A stretch of DNA of 64,000 bases from Carettochelys insculpta (GCF_033958435.1 NC_134137.1:255796501-255860500), one strand, 5' to 3'; shown: positions 25,221-37,610, counted from the first letter of the stretch. The notes: generated from the sequence alone by a model not told the origin. A program made the numbers and translations.

Positions 25221-27299
25221 AAAGCTTTTCTGAATCCAATCAATTCTTTAACCCATGATGATGTTAAAGAGGTTGTTTAATTAAACCATGTAAAAATATA
25301 ACACTCTCCTACTCAAGGACCTCAGTTGACATATACAGGGATCAAGGAGATTCTTCAAATCATGCCGATAACTGCACTGCTACTCAAACAGTGAATTTTC
25401 TTTTTTCCTTTCCTTTGAACCGTTAGGGTAAGATACATAAGAATGGATTCAATAGCTTGGGTATGGCAAATGCCTTGCTTCTGTAAACTGAATCCATTTG
25501 CATGCAGTGCATTTGCAAGCTACCATTTGCCTTCTTTTAATTGAGTGTCATTCCACACTTGCCTCAGCCACAAGGGTAATATCATGATAACCCTCAACCT
25601 CTTTTATCTCAATCTGAACAAAGTTTTGAGGATTAGAGTAACAGGCAGGAAAGCATAGAGCAGGAAGCTGGACCAAGATGCTAATGGGAAACCTCTCAAG
25701 GAGCTGTGGCCACATGCTCCTCTGGAGCAGAAGAGATGACATCTTCCATTGCTTGAAGCTGCAAAGAAGTGTACCTTGGGGAGTCCTCAGGCCTGGCAAA
25801 TGCTGAGGAAAATGGAGATGGTGAACTTCCCTTGTGTGGTCCTGATGGACAGTTCTGCTCAGGGAATCTGCAGCTGTGTTTTGAAGACCTGTTTGGTAAA
25901 CTACTGACTTCCATATGATGAAAAGAGAACCAGTTCCACAGCCATAGCTATTCTTGCCTAAGGACTGGGATCTTCCTCCCTCTTGTCAGTTTTGAAGTAC
26001 ACAGCTGCAAACTACATTGTTTAATATTACTCTTAGAGAGTGCCCCCCTGTAACACAGAGAAAGTGTTAACACACACACTGCTGTGAGTTCCATGATATT
26101 AATATGGATCAATGTCTCTTGTGAGGACCTGCTGCCCTGTGCTGTGGCACTTGACAGATGTGACACCTCCCCACCCCTAAAGCAGGGAAAAAGTGGCCAT
26201 CATGAATGGTTTCAAGAGTGCTGGATGTGAAGATGGAGTTCCGATGAAGACCGTCTTTGCGTTTTTCCATCACCTGAAATATTTCACCACTCACACAGGC
26301 TTGATGATTTGTCTGAAAAGTACATGGTCCCTAGCCATGCCTGGAGACACCTAAGATGCAGATTTGCAAGGAGTAAAATAAACAAGGAGGCCAAAACTTG
26401 CCCTAGCAGTTGCAGGCTGGTCCTTGCAATTATTAGGGGCTGTGCTGTAAAGATCAATTGGGGCAGGGACAGTCCTAGCCAATGGGCAGCCTCGGGCAAA
26501 TTTTGGCAGCCCCCACAATAACCCTGAGCCCAGTGCTCCACCCCAGCTCTACACCCAGCAGCTGGCCCAATGCTGCAGCATGCAGCGTGGCAGGGGCCGG
26601 CCTGGGAACAGAGCACGTGTCCATGAGCACAAGCAGCACAGTGGAGTGCCTGCTCCAGAGTGCGTAGCACAGGGTAAAGCTGGCTGCCAAGACATCAGAC
26701 AAGCCCAACACACGGACCGGCTTTTTGGCGGCCCTGGGCAACCACTCAGCTTACCAGCCCTTAAGACCAGCTCTGAATTGGGGAATATAAAGAATCTGTT
26801 GTTGTCCAGGAAAGCCCAAATGGTCAGGGAGTTTGGTATGGGGCCAATTAAGTCCATTTGCTAGGCTGGTGTTAAGAAGACTTTTTTACATTGACACAGA
26901 GGTCCAGAGACTGATACAGGGGTAGGGCCTTGATGGTTGCTAACTGAGCATCTTTGGAGGTGTGCCCTTAGAGGTGCAAGTTTTCCAAACAACAGGAAAA
27001 GCTGTAACACCAAATTGACAAATGTGTGCCACTACTGCTGAGAGGAACTTTGCAAAGACCTTGTAGCTATGGAGATCCCAAAGAGAAAGGACAAGATAAC
27101 AGCAATGTTCTGAACCCATGATCAAAAGCAGAGAATATCTGTAGAAGGGATGAACAGCCACATGAAATTGAAGTCTTGGAGATGAAAAGAGACAAACCAG
27201 TCCCTGTGACCTAAGGATGGCACTATGATAACTACCATGATCAATCTGCAATGCTGCTATAGGAGATAGATGTTCAGGTTACTGGCCCCAGCTTCTTGC

Positions 27300-27430
27300 G
27301 GACTCCAAATCACATGCCTATATACTAATGAGGCATGGGAAATTTACATCTGCACCTCATTAGCACCTTCTGGAAGGCTCATTACCTTGCTCTTCCGGAA
27401 GAAGTGGCACATGTAGACACAGCCTTATTG
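27300..27430. mobile_element. MITE-like foldback remnant in the DIRS relic
   Basis: The sequence has ctaatgaggcatgg and cctcattagcac as a small inverted pair and ends tgtagacacagcc, the terminal motif shared by the foldback MITEs at 43.6 and 63.6 kb. It sits where the gag/RT junction of the DIRS relic is missing. Confidence 0.5.
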
Positions 27431-28260
27431 ATTAGGTTGCACAGTTTAAAAAAATTGCTTAGATCCTCCTCCCCATCTTTCTTTCTTATGGGGAAAATTC
27501 CTCATTTTACGTCATTTCATATTATGTTGCAATTTTCCAGTCCACATCCCCGATGCTGGTCAAGGACCCCCTGTATTAAGATGGGACCACAACCCCACCT
27601 CTTCCGAGAACCAGTATTTTTGTTGGCTCATCTGCCATAAGGCCAATTGCAGTGGGATGGGAGAAATACTCTATTCTTCGACCAGAATGTAATTCTGTTA
27701 TTTCATCTGCAATAGAACAGCGGCATTTATAGATGTCTGCCACAGTATGTGTTGGTGATAAAAGCACCTCATTGAGAAATAGGGCAATCTTAATCTGGAG
27801 GAATTCTACTAGATGTTTCACTAAATCCTGGAAGGTTCTAAAATAATCTGCATAAGAGGCCTGTGGTAGGACTCACTGGGAGGAGGACTTTGCCAAAGGG
27901 AATAACCCTGTTTTTCCATGGGTCTCTCTCTTCATCAATCTCTTCAGGTACTGAAAGAACACATGGTAATGATGAGTGATTTGTGGGAGCCTGCTGTTGT
28001 GGTACCACCAGGTATTTTTGTTGGTCTTTCTTAGACTACTGGTCTACAAAATTAGTTGTCCTAATGGTGTCTTGGGCTCCAGTAGGCCTACTGTGAGGAT
28101 AAGGCAGAAGGTGGACCCCTAACAGTATTCATGACCAGGGAACTCCTGTTGGGCTCTGGAAAGTTGTCCTCATTTTATGTCCTAAAGCAGTGCGATGGTA
28201 TTGTCCTGTGACAGGGTCCAGCATAAAAACTTCAGCGTCTAGGATGTCATCTCTGGTGGG

Positions 28261-29690
28261 GACAGTTCGGGTCAGTGTGAAGTAGAAGAGGCAAGTGCGG
28301 GCGGGCGCAGGACGAAATGAGACATTGCGATGGATACAGGAAGGAGTTTGCGGAAAGCAGCGGTGGGAGCAAGGGGCAGGAGACGGACCCGCTGCCCGTC
28401 TCCAAAGCCCCGGGCAGCTGCGAGGAGGCCGGATCGGATAATTATACAACAGGAACAGGAGGTCAAATCCAGCCGCAGTCAGCACTAAACATCCTTCAAC
28501 AACAGCTGAAATCATTTCAGGCACTTCGGCAACAGACTCTGCTGAATGTTAACATGGTACAATCTGAAATCAGTGAGATACTGAATAAATATATAATTGA
28601 CACCAAAACTCCACAGTGTACTCCAGACAAGCTTTTGATGACCAGCACATCTCTCAATATGGCTATGACTACAGAGAGTCCAGAAAGGCCATTGTCTAAG
28701 AAGAAATTTCATTGTGATAAACTCTGTACCACTCAATCTGTGGAAACAAATTCTAATAATATCTTTGGAAATGTGGTCAATGATGTAAATATTTCACATC
28801 AGTTTTCATTCAGAGCTACAGCAACTGGAAAAATATCAAACTCAGTTGAACCAATTGAAAACAAAACTATGGTTGCTCTAAGTAATAATTGTAAATTGAA
28901 GGATTCTGACAAATACGAATGTGTTCTTAGTACTGATTTGGAGGCTGAAAGTATGGTGCATCCAACTGAGAAAGTAATTTTGGATGACTCTGAAGCACAT
29001 ACGCCTCTCCTCAAATATAATGATGAACTTCATTTAACAGACAACTTTAATGATTCTATCAGACCACTGAAACAAGAACTTCAAAAGTCTCACAAACAGA
29101 AGCTAGCATATGCATTTAAAAATCAGAATGTTTCCTGCAGTCAAAGTAATGTTTCTGATATGTCAGAAAAAGACCTGGAAAAATCCGCTTTTATTTTATG
29201 TGGAGAAAAACTACATCTGGATTTAAAATCAAGTGAAATAGCAGAACCTGAAGAATCAGCAGATAATAATCTGAGGCTTGGACGAGAATTTAATAAAGAC
29301 TCTGAATGTGATAATTCACAGAATTCTATGTATAGAGCTACATGCAGTATACAAAGAGAAACAGAAAGCAAGAACAAAAATAAAGATTTGCATAGGTCTA
29401 ACACTGGTGTCGACACCATCCAATTAAATGTCTGTTCTACAGCTATGAAAGATAAATTATTTATGCCTGATGGCACAGAGAAACTACAGAAAGAAAAAGA
29501 ACAACAGCTGCACATTAAAAACCAAAGGTTATTAAAGCTTGGAAATCAGAACTTCTATGAAGTCAGGCCTGATGAGTACACCACAAAAATGGAAGAGTTA
29601 CAAAATTCCCTGAAAGATTCTAAACACTTGCAAAATCTCCTGAGTTAAAAGGGAGACAGAAGGAAGTGTCTGGGGAATCAATACCAGTAG
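28261..29690 (+). pseudogene. CCDC110: CCDC110 retrocopy, open 443-codon N-terminal half
   Basis: A plus-strand frame, ATG at 28317 and TAA at 29646-29648, encodes 443 residues with no intron. Residues 50-93 (QIQPQSALNILQQQLKSFQA... and VQSEISEILNK) are the conserved N-terminal coiled-coil segment of CCDC110 (KM-HN-1), a testis/tumour-associated coiled-coil protein of unknown molecular role, roughly 830 residues in mammals. The rest is Asn/Lys/Ser/Glu-rich, and residues 420-442 restart a coiled coil (KMEELQNSLKDSKHLQN). The GC-rich 5' leader and the AT-rich body are joined directly, as expected for a spliced mRNA copied back. The C-terminal half and any poly-A tail are absent, which is unusual for a retrocopy. 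It lies inside a decayed DIRS element and antisense to PLEKHA5. The outer limits are approximate. It could be called a CDS if expressed; no frameshift or internal stop is seen. Confidence 0.8.
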
Positions 29691-32152
29691 CAAAAGCAGT
29701 AGATCAGATCCTCATCTGGTGGCAAGGGTTCAGTCACCAGCTATTGGAGTAGTAGAAGAAAGGAGCTCATTTCCCTTTGGGGGGGGGGAGACTCCAAAAT
29801 GATATCCTCAGGGGAAAGGAATCTGGAGGGCAAAAGAGGCCTAGAGTAATGAGCAGTAGACTCTTGAGGCAGTATCCAGGCCCAGAAACGGAACTGCTGA
29901 ACAACTGGGGCTGCTGAAGTTGATACTGGAGACAACGACAAGGTAATGTCTGTACTCTGAGTACTGATGTACCAGAAATGCAGCCAAGTATTCATGTGAG
30001 TGACTTTCTGGCACCAAGAAATGATAGTATAGGTGCCCTTGAGGCAGTCTTCTATTTCCTAGTTTTAGATGTATCTTGACGCATAAAGATAGAACTAAGG
30101 TTGGGGCTTTTTGGTGCTTTTTAAATGAAAACCTCTCACACCAGGACTTCTTAGATAGTGCCAAACGTGCGGTACTTGCATCAGCTGGGGTCTTGGCTGT
30201 ATGCACTATAGGATACAAGGTCTTAGAGCATTGACTCCATGACTTAGCCCTCCTTCTAGAGATGGGAGAGAGGATTTCTTCTCTGAAAGGTTTTCATCTC
30301 CAGAACCAAACTTGGAGCTCCCAAACTCACCAACACAGCCTGAGACCCTAAGACCAACATACTGGGAGGAAGGGAAAGACAGAGGGAGACGGACACAAAA
30401 GATCCTGTCACAGTTAAGATGCTTTCTCTTGAGAGAACCATCACACTCTCATCCTGGGGTAATTCTGTACTTGTTGCACCTGAAGCCACAGTAAAATTGC
30501 AGAATTCCCCCAAGACTGACTCTAGCCTCTTTGCAAGATCTCACTTTAAAATCATGTTGACTTTATAACATAGTTGGACAGGAGTTTCTCTGAGACTCAA
30601 AATACTCTGTCTAACTATAGGGAAAAGAACCGGGACAGATCTGGCAGAATCCAGAGATCATATACATAAAACAGAGAAATGTCGTGAGCCACAACAGGCA
30701 ATGCAAGAAATTGGGCATGGGGGACTTGGGAACCATCTGAACAGAAGATGTGCCACCACTAACAAGATAATGAACAGGCAAACTAAAAACTAACTAAACA
30801 AACAAAGGAAGAAAGAAAAGGCAGGACGCAAATGAAAGCAGCAGATTGCTCTGTCTCAGGCCACAGGTAGTTTAGAAGGAACTGGAGTGGCTGTGGATCT
30901 GTGCCTAAGGGCATGAGGCACTGCTCTCTCAGATACACACCAAGGCAGTGTTCCCTGTCAGCTGAATGCTTCTGTGGCCACTTAGGACAGATTCAAATGT
31001 CATCCTGCAGATGAGCAGAACATCTACAACACCCACAGCAGGCAGCATGTGCTTTTCCCAGTGGTACACATCTGCACATACCTCAGTGCACATAAAAATT
31101 TATTGTGTACATAGATGAAAAAAGTTAGAGGGAACATTATTCCACAGATGTTGCTTTTGCAACCTCCAATCACAAGTGCACAGGTGAGCACACATCCTAT
31201 AGTGGACATATACTTGAAGGACTAAGTACTATGGATAAAAATATGAAGAAAACACATTCAATTTCTGAAATAAGAGATTACAATATAGATAGTGCATCCA
31301 GGTGTGGTCTGTTCTCTGAAACACCCGTTAGGTATTTACTTCTCATGGTACTGAAACATTCTGACTACACACTTGGTTCCCAGTTGATCTTAATGTAACT
31401 CAGGAAAAAAAAACCAAAACAAAAAACCCCCCTCATTCAGAAATTTACTGAAAATTTTACCAATTTTCCCTCTGATTATTTGATTAAATGTCTCTGACAA
31501 GTTATATTCAAGGATGTTTTAACTTCTTTTTTGATATCACCTCAGTGTAATTCCACTGGACATTAAGGGACCTAGGAGAAGAGACTGCAGAGCCAGTGTA
31601 TACAGAATGAATGAAGTGGAGAGGAGTGGCAGCAGCATGGGGATTGGACAGACACTGGGGGGAGAAGCAGGGTGGCTGTGGTGTAGCCCACAGCCACTAG
31701 GCTGTGCTCCGAGTGCACCACTATGAGGCCCCATAGCTTCCCTTCCTCCCCCAGCCCCACTTGGTTAATGCTGGTCCCGTTGCTGCTGCTAAAGCATAGC
31801 CCTGCAACCACTGGCAAAAGAAGGGCTGGCATTGACTTTCCCTGGATCTCCAGATCCCCTGGTTTCAGACCATCCAGCTCCCAAGGGTGCCGAAAAGGGG
31901 ACAGAAAACCCATACTGGATCTCCTCTGAAGCAGAGTACCTAAATGCTGTGAGTCATTCACGTGACTAGATTTTTTTGCTATTTCCTTCTATATCAACAC
32001 AAAATGGTACTCACAAAAAGCCAGCTGCGAGAAATTGAAGCAGCAGCTAGTAAATTAAAAATAGAACAGTGACAAATATACATGGAAAAACACCTACAAA
32101 CTGATATCAATTAAATTCTGAATCCACAGTCAACTGGATCGGTGTGTAAATG

Positions 32153-34035
32153 TTAGGGCTATCAAGTGACTAAAAAAGTAAATGTAAAAACTACTGTCAA
32201 TAATAGAATATGGTTTATTTAAATATTTTGGATGTACTCTAATAAGCACGGCCATACTGGATCAAACCAAAGGTCCCATGCAGCCCAGTAACCTGTCTGT
32301 CAACTGTGGCCAAGACCTGGTGCCCTAGAGGGAGTGGACTGAACAGGTAGAGATCAAGCTATCTTCTTGCAATCCATCTCGAGCTTCTGACAAACAGAGG
32401 CTACGGACACCACTCCTTATCCATCCTGGATAACAGCCATTAATAGACCTGACCTCCATAAATGTATCTAGTTCTTTTTTAAAATCTTTTATAGTCCTAG
32501 CCTTCACAGCCTCCTCTGGCAGGGAGTTCCACAGGTTGACTGTGTGCTGTGTGAAGAAGAACTTTTTCTTTGTTTTAAACCTGATGCCCATTAATTTCTT
32601 TTGGTGTCCTCTAGTTCTGGTATTAGGTATCTACATTTTAAAATATATCTCAATTACAGCAGAGACTATAAAAAGTGCATAGTGCTTACTTTATATTTAT
32701 TTTTATTACAGATATTTGCAAAGTAAAAAGCTGAAAGAAATTGCACTACAGTAATTGTATTAGGTACATATCATAAAGTTAAACATACAGATTTAGAATT
32801 ATGCACAAAAAATCTATATTCAAACTAAAACAATGGTAGACTTTAGAACCCTTGGTGCTATTTATTGGTCAGCTAATCATGCAGACAAGTCTGTTACAAT
32901 TTGCAGGAAACAATGCTTCCCACTTCTTGTTTACAATGTTGCCTGAAAGTAAAAACTGGCATTCACATGGCACTGTTATAGTGTCATAGGATATTAATGT
33001 GCCAGATGCGCTGAAGATCCATATGTCCCTTCATGCTTCAACCACCATTCCCAAGGATATGCATCCATGGTGATGACAGTTTCTGCTTGATAACAATCCA
33101 AAGCAGTGTAAACACTCAATCATTTTCATCATCTGAGTCAGATGCCACCAGCAGAAGGTTGATTATCTTTTCTGGTGGTTTGGGTTCTGCAGTTTCCTCA
33201 TTGGAGTGTTGCTCTTTTAACATTTCTGAAAGCATGCTCTGTTCCCTGCATCCCCTAAAGCATTTGGAAGGCACTTCAGATTCTTAAACTGTGAGATGAG
33301 TGCTATCGATATTTTTAGAAATCTCACATCGCACCTTCTTTGCATTTTGTCAGGACTGCTATGAAAGTGTGAATATGTGCTGTCTCATTAACCAAAACTG
33401 TCAAATCATGAAACACTGATAAAACAGAACAGGAAACATGCAGTTCTCCCTCAATGAGTTCCCTCACAAATTTGATTAACTTAAAAAAAAAACATATCAG
33501 GAATATGAATGTTCAGCACATGTGGGATTTAAATACCTCACACCATCTGTTAAAAAAAATGCCATGCGAATGCCTGTGCTCACTTTCAGGTGACATTACA
33601 AATAAGCAGAATATAAATGTAAATAAGAAGCAGAATGCAAATGTACATAAACTTGTTTGAATGACTGGCTAAGCAAGAAAGACAACTGAGTAGACTTGTA
33701 GGTACTAAAGTGTTACATTGTTTTGTTTGAGTGCATTTGTATAATAAAAATCAACATTTGTAAGCTGCACTTTCATGATACAGGAATTGCACTATATTAA
33801 TTGTGTGATGTGAATTGGAAAACACTTCATTTTAACAGTGCAAATATTAGTAACAAAGTGAACATTGTACACTTTGTATTCTGTATCATAATAGAAACCA
33901 ATATTTGAAAATGAAGAACATCAAAATATTTAAACAGAATACCAACTGAAATGCATTAACAGTGAAAGTAATCACAGGTTTTAAAAAATAATTATTTGAG
34001 TTAAACATGAGTTAACTGTGATTAAACAGTCCTAA
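32153..34035 (-). mobile_element. hAT transposon derivative with inverted 3' ends
   Basis: Termini are ttagggct (32153) and agtcctaa (34028), near-perfect inverted ends of a turtle hAT family. On the minus strand from about 33480 to 32880 a broken transposase C-terminus can be read (FKNLKCLPKAL, ECLHCFGLL, WWLKHEG or its shifted equivalent, TVPCECQFLLSGNIVNKK), which matches the hAT dimerisation region. From about 33490 to 34035 the same 3' end is present again in the opposite orientation (gccatgcgaatgcctgtgct; ttcaggtgacatta). The element therefore has two copies of its 3' end facing outwards and no 5' end. It has no usable gene. A CR1 splits the left arm. Confidence 0.75.
32241..32628 (-). 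mobile_element. CR1 3' end inserted in the hAT derivative
   Basis: On the minus strand it encodes a CR1-type ORF2 C-terminus (KKKFFFTQHTVNLWNSLPEE, FKKELDTFM), and on the plus strand it shows the familiar 'gccatactggatcaaaccaaaggtcc' type sequence. The hAT sequence breaks after gatgtactct and resumes at ctacatttta, so this is a clean nested insertion younger than the hAT element. Confidence 0.85.
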
Positions 34036-34704
34036 TATACACATAGTAAAACACTAAAAAAGTTCCCAGATAGATGAGGTGAGAAGCAGCTTCTATGCAA
34101 TCAAAATTTTGACAAAAGACAGCTCTGATATTATCACAATACAAAGGGCTGGACTTTCAAACTGAGGCTACGAAGCAGCATGCATTTACACACATGTTTG
34201 GCATATACAGTAAACCCTCAGCTCAGGCAGAGGTTGCATTCTTGCAACCCTCACGTAACTCCAATTTTTGCACAAGTCAGGGAGGAGAGGGAAGCATGCA
34301 GCTGCCTGGCTCCCAGCTCCCCTGGGCTTGCAGGAGGTGGGAAACAAACCAGCCTACCAGGGCTGGTCAGTTTCCTGGCTCCGGAACCAGGGACAGCCTG
34401 GTTCCCATCTCCCAGCTGCTTGTGGGACCCAAGAAACTGACCAGCTCATGGCTGGTCAATTTCCTGGTTCTGCCAGTGCAGGGCAGACACTTCCCTTGCC
34501 TTCCCCCAGCTGCACGGCTGCCAGGTTGAAAGTCAGGGGTTTTTAGCATGCCTAGCTGCAGCACGGCTGGGGGAAAGGCAGGGGTAAGGGGCCACAGAGT
34601 AGGTTCAAGTCGTACTTAACATGCATTGAAGTGAGTTACGCACAACTTGAAGCCACATAGTTGTAGGGTTGACTGTATTTATGACAACTGTGTTGGGAAC
34701 TAGG

Positions 34705-35655
34705 TCTAAACCAAGGGTGTCCAACCTTTCTTCCATGGGGGGCCACATGGAGGGGACAAACAAAAAACCAATCCCACAACCCTCACTCATGTGCCTGCAG
34801 ATTGGGACCTCATCCCCCTTGCATTCCTGCCCCTCAACGAGGAAGGGAGAACCAAAGTTCAAGGCCTTCCATAGGCCAGATTGCATCTTCTGGGGTCCTG
34901 AGGCTAGTAGATTTTATGGGCCCTCAAGGCTCTGTGGTGGGGATACCCAACGAGGAATTCAGCATGTGGGAGGGCACCACTGAGCAAAAGGATAGGGATG
35001 AAAATGCAGGTTCTGTCTGGGAGGGAGGGTGCAGGAGGACACCAGCTTGGGGCTGGCCAGGAGAGTGCTGGAGGTGTGTGGTCTGGCTGGGAGGGAAGGT
35101 GCAGGAGGGGGCTTGGTGTGGGGGTCTAGGCAGGAAGAGGCTAGATGTGTTGGGGGTCCAGGAGCCAACCAGGGCTGGGAGAGCTGAGCGGGGGTGGGGA
35201 GCCAAGTATGGTTGGGAGAGCTGGGCAGGTGGTGGTGGGGAGCCAACCGGGGCTGGGAGAGGGCCACATGAAGGGTGTGCATAAATGGCCTGTTTGCCAC
35301 ATGGCTCCCAGGTAGTGCTGGAATTCCAGCCAATGGGAGTAGTGGGGAAACCTTCCCATGCGCAGTTTCCCCCCAGCCAGGGGGAGTGGGAGCAAAAGTG
35401 CAAGGAACCGCACTGGTTTTCCCAAGCAAGCCAGCCTGGCCACAGGGCAGGGCAGGGCAGGGCTGCCCCCCATCCCACACCTCCAGTGGTAAGCTGGTGC
35501 CACAGAACAGCCTCATCGGGGGCCAGGCGTGGGGAGGGAGAAAGGGTGGGCACAACGCAGGGCAGGAACCTGAGTGAAAACACTCTGCTGCAGAGGGGAG
35601 GAGAGGAGGTCTGAGGAAGCCCACCTGCCACAAAGGAACCTGTCTGAGAACAGTG
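34705..35655. mobile_element. hAT-like GC-rich non-autonomous repeat
   Basis: Starts near aagggtgtccaacctttctt and ends near ctgagaacagtgatcta, a loose fit to hAT-type repeats that begin 'caggggtgtccaacc'. The interior (34980-35300) is an imperfect GC-rich tandem of gggctgggagagctgg-like phrases. Overlapping reading frames on both strands here are compositional artefacts. Confidence 0.5.
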
Positions 35656-35786
35656 ATCTAAAAGAACATTTGTTTTAATGTTTTAAAAAACATTTTGTCC
35701 TGACAGCCAAGAGCAAATAAAGCAATAGATACTGGCAAAGATGGTCAGGCCTCTAAAATGACTTTTCTAGTATTAAAATACATTCA

Positions 35787-36038
35787 GGGTGTGTCTACCC
35801 TAGAAACTAACTTTGAAGTTAACTTCAAAGTTAGGCACTACTTCAAAGTAGCCAGCAGAGAGTCTACACACATTTTCCCTAACTTCCAAGTAGGGAGCCC
35901 AACTTTGAAGTCCATACTCCATTCACGGAAATGGAGGAGTGCCCTACTTCAAAGTAGGCTGTGTGTAGATGCTCAACTTCAAAGTTGCTTACTTTGAAGG
36001 TGTACTTCAAAGTTACATTTGTAGTATAAACACAGCCT
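35787..36038. mobile_element. MITE rich in 'actttgaagt' palindromes
   Basis: About 250 bp starting gggtgtgtctaccct and ending gtagtataaacacagcct. The interior contains the self-complementary actttgaagttaacttcaaagt-type segment near 35811-35833 and repeats of tacttcaaagta, so it can fold on itself. No gene. Confidence 0.65.
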
Positions 36039-36584
36039 CAGTGTCTCATATTTAAAATTGTCTAAATATTTAAGCAATGATCAAAAATGTTTGTGCAGAA
36101 CAATCTAATGATAGAAATGTTATTGACCAAGAGTTTTTGCCTGAGGCTCAAATGTTCATGAGATGTCATTCTACACCTCAACACAAAACTGTACATTATC
36201 TAAAATAGGACCAAGAGTTGTCTGATGAGCAATGAACTTTCGTTATGCAAAGGGATTATGAATAGGTCTAAAAGGAGAATAATTTAAAATGCTGCTTGTA
36301 AAATGATGATTCTAAACAAGATCCACCAGCTTTGTACCATTCTACTGTAACCCACATGATTTGTATTGCAGCACATAACATATACTCTGAACATGTGCAG
36401 CCGGCAGGTCAGGGCAACTCAGTTAAAGACCCAGAAACTTCCAGAACAAGGTGGTCATTATCACATATATTCAGTTGATGTTCTGGGCTGTACATAAAGT
36501 TTTCATTGGGGGGGGAACCCAACTGGCAGGTTACATTTTAGTCATGCTCTGAGAACTAAGCCAAAGTGTGAAAGAGATCAGGAA

Positions 36585-36775
36585 TTTTCAGTGGTTTGAG
36601 CACTGGCCTTGTAAACCCAGGGTTGTGAGTTCAATCCTTCAGGAGGCCATTTAGGAGTCTGGGGCAAATGGATTAAAAAGAATCTGTCAGGGATGGTGCT
36701 TGGCGTGCTGAGAGGGCAGGGGACAGGACTCCATGACCTCTTGAGGTCCCTTCCAGCTCTATGAGATATCTACGT
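36585..36775 (+). repeat. tRNA-derived SINE with CR1-like 3' tail
   Basis: The head carries RNA polymerase III promoter motifs: an A-box-like gtggtttgagcactggcc and a B-box-like ggttgtgagttcaatcc. The tail ends gaggtcccttccagctctat, the CR1-type 3' end that lets CR1 machinery move it. This combination is the classic turtle pol III SINE. Confidence 0.85.
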
Positions 36776-37394
36776 ATGTATATATACACATATGTAAAGG
36801 AGTTAAGAACCACCCCCACACACACACACCCACACTGGACACCACAGCTGATTGGTCAGAACCAAGAATTGTGTCTGCTGTGAGGTCTAAGTTTATTCTG
36901 GGTACAAGGAAGTGCCACATTAGCTTTACTTGCTAAGGAAGCCTTCCTTAAGAATGTTTGGTCCACCAGCTTGTACTTTATAGACCCAGATGTACTGATG
37001 GGGAAAAGTATTTGTCACCTCTAGCAGCTACAGAGCCTACAGAACATATACTTAAGCTAACTCCTTTACAGGGGGATTCTGCTTCAGACAGTGAATTGGG
37101 CACTAGTTAGCGAGGCGAGGGTTTGTGAATTCTTACTTGATATAGCTAGGATTGTGGGGAGAAAACTATGCTACAGAGAGATATCAAGGACATGGTTATT
37201 TTACACGTGACCCCAATCCCTATAACACTTTGGATTCAGGGTACAAACTTCTGTTTCTCCAGCAACTGAGAAGTCCAGTTAGTTATTACCACAACAGCTG
37301 GAATGATACTAGCTGTGGAGACCCCCAGACCGCTGTCCAGACTGTTTGCATACAGGGTTCTTGAGCTGACAGGGCTGAGATGCTGACATTTCTC

Positions 37395-37610
37395 AGATTC
37401 AGATTTCAAGGACAAAAGGGAGCATTGTGATCATCTCATCGAACATCCTGTGTAAAATAAGCCATAAAACTTCCCTCAAATAATTCTTAGAGGATTACTT
37501 ATAGAAAAAATATCCAATCTTGATTTAAAATTCAATCTACCAGAATCCAACATGGGCAAATTGATCCAATGGTTAATTATGTTTGCTGTTAAGAACTGAC
37601 TTCACAGGTG
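37395..37610 (-). mobile_element. CR1-type fragment
   Basis: Plus-strand phrases such as attgtgatcatctcatcgaac and aatccaatcttgatttaaaa are the reverse complement of a known turtle CR1-type 3' region. Short and degenerate. Confidence 0.6.

Larger units (their letters stand above)
25540..30990 (-). mobile_element. Decayed DIRS retrotransposon, interrupted by a retrocopy
   Basis: Minus-strand translation in shifting frames follows the better DIRS copy at 57.7-63.4 kb. A gag start lies near 30730 (MVPKSPMPNFLHC) and a Ser/Pro-rich gag region at 30220-29740. The gag core is at about 27900-27640 (FRTFQDLVK, then KIALFLNEVLLSPTHTV, compare TIWQTPTSIPP). RT lies at about 27250-26800 (HRDWFVSFHLQDFNF against DGDWFAVLDLQDAYF; a GLV-type KSK segment follows). 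RNase H is at about 26400-25950 (NLHLRCLQAWL, ETLIHINIMELTA against QTLHINILELRA), followed by the post-RNase H segment to 25550. No tyrosine recombinase or terminal repeats were found, so the 3' end is lost. Much of gag is deleted around 27300-27430, where a MITE-like piece sits. Many frame breaks mark it as old. Confidence 0.8.

Noticed and set aside
26284..26864. Ala/Cys-rich frames on both strands near 26.5 kb
   Set aside because: GC-rich insertion inside the DIRS relic; no domain and both strands equally open.
34802..35633. 160- to 235-codon frames on both strands
   Set aside because: Compositional artefacts of a GC-rich repeat; the strands overlap and neither resembles a protein family.
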